A DNA stretch of 64,000 nt, taken from NCBI GenBank assembly GCA_030646715.1, contig JAUSLJ010000010.1:1-64000 (forward strand), in the 5' to 3' direction. The notes under the pieces were generated by a model. That model had not been told where the DNA came from, searched no databases, and saw only the letters and a program-made list of their open reading frames with translations. Positions 63,591 to 64,000 of the stretch are shown in pieces. This stretch comes from Agitococcus sp. (lineage in GTDB: Bacteria; Pseudomonadota; Gammaproteobacteria; Pseudomonadales; Moraxellaceae). The translations under genes were made by a program, and so were the position numbers. Positions within the stretch are counted from its first letter, which is position 1. Every line of letters starts with the position of its first letter.

Positions 63591-63600
63591 GAAAATCATC

Positions 63601-64000
63601 ATGCTGACTAAAGTATTAATCGCCAATCGTGGTGCTATTGCTTGCCGTATTATTCGCACCTTAAAAAAACTCAATATCAAAGCCGTTGCCGTTTACTCTG
63701 AAGCCGATGCTCAATCTTTACATGTGCGTTTAGCCGATGAAGCGATATGTATTGGTGCGGCTGCCGCCAGTGACAGTTACTTGCGCGGTGATAAAATTTT
63801 AGCGGCTGCCAAACAAACAGGCGCACAAGCGATTCATGCAGGTTATGGTTTTTTATCCGAAAATGCGCAGTTTGCCGCTGATTGTGCCGCCGCCAACATT
63901 GCCTTTATTGGCCCTACGCCCGAACAAATGCGCGCCTTTGGCCTTAAACATACGGCACGGGCATTAGCCGAAAGTAACGGTGTGCCCTTGTTAACAGGCA
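63601..64000 (+). CDS. Guanidine (urea-type) carboxylase, N-terminal part, cut by window end
   Basis: The first ~133 residues of a biotin-dependent carboxylase are present. They show the biotin-carboxylase N-terminal motif [20 protein letters not shown], then [20 protein letters not shown] and [20 protein letters not shown]. In this setting (guanidine riboswitches, DUF1989 pair) it should be the enzyme formerly called urea carboxylase that prefers guanidine and makes carboxyguanidine. The rest of the protein, probably with carboxyltransferase and biotinyl domains, lies beyond base 64000. Confidence 0.9.
   Translation, partial: MLTKVLIANRGAIACRIIRTLKKLNIKAVAVYSEADAQSLHVRLADEAICIGAAAASDSYLRGDKILAAAKQTGAQAIHAGYGFLSENAQFAADCAAANIAFIGPTPEQMRAFGLKHTARALAESNGVPLLTG

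Overview
The window is 64 kb of a moderately AT-rich gammaproteobacterial chromosome with tightly packed genes. Several features suggest a Moraxellaceae-like member of the Pseudomonadales, though I could not test this: the gene order pilB-pilC-pilD-coaE-yacG, a cydP-cydA-cydB-cydX operon, ArgR/OruR-type AraC regulators, a PF10118 hydrolase, and dispersed inverted repeats of the 'GTAGGGGCGAAT...ATTCGCCCCTAC' type.

Layout. 0-0.5 kb: the right end of an IS3-family element that has cut off a gene for an RCC1-repeat lipoprotein. 0.7-5.1 kb: a minus-strand signalling operon with a soluble hybrid histidine kinase, a receiver fused to the membrane domain of an MgtE magnesium channel, and a receiver-HD-GYP c-di-GMP phosphodiesterase. 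5.4-8.5 kb: a TetR/amidase pair behind a promoter with two tandem palindromes, then an SRPBCC protein. 8.7-12.6 kb: an accessory island bounded by direct repeats of an acyl-CoA dehydrogenase 3' end. It holds a retron-type reverse transcriptase whose msr-msd RNA gene lies inside its own reading frame, two upstream genes sharing a short amyloid-like motif, a DEDDh exonuclease, and a higBA locus with an internally deleted toxin. 12.6-26.5 kb: acyl-CoA dehydrogenase, regulators, an efflux pump, GTP cyclohydrolase I, hydrolases, a RhlE-like helicase with a long leader, and a membrane-anchored orphan P1B-ATPase nucleotide-binding domain. 27-34 kb: cytochrome bd oxidase and branched-chain amino acid synthesis (ilvI, ilvH, ilvC). 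34-49 kb: housekeeping and envelope genes (cysQ, rlmJ, LpoB-like, CotH-like, fbp, hydrolases, ComEA-like). 49.5-54.2 kb: type IV pilus assembly genes. 54-59 kb: a DUF4403 lipoprotein, a degenerate GGDEF protein, TetR, and an AP2-domain protein. 59.1-64 kb: a guanidine-utilisation operon that begins with a guanidine-I (ykkC) riboswitch and carries a second, guanidine-II (mini-ykkC) riboswitch just before the carboxylase gene, which runs off the window.

The strongest candidates for something undescribed are (1) the retron locus with an ORF-embedded msr-msd and paired amyloid-like motifs, (2) the receiver-MgtE fusion within a kinase/HD-GYP operon, and (3) two guanidine riboswitch classes in one operon. 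All functional statements rest on reading motifs by eye; no database search was run.
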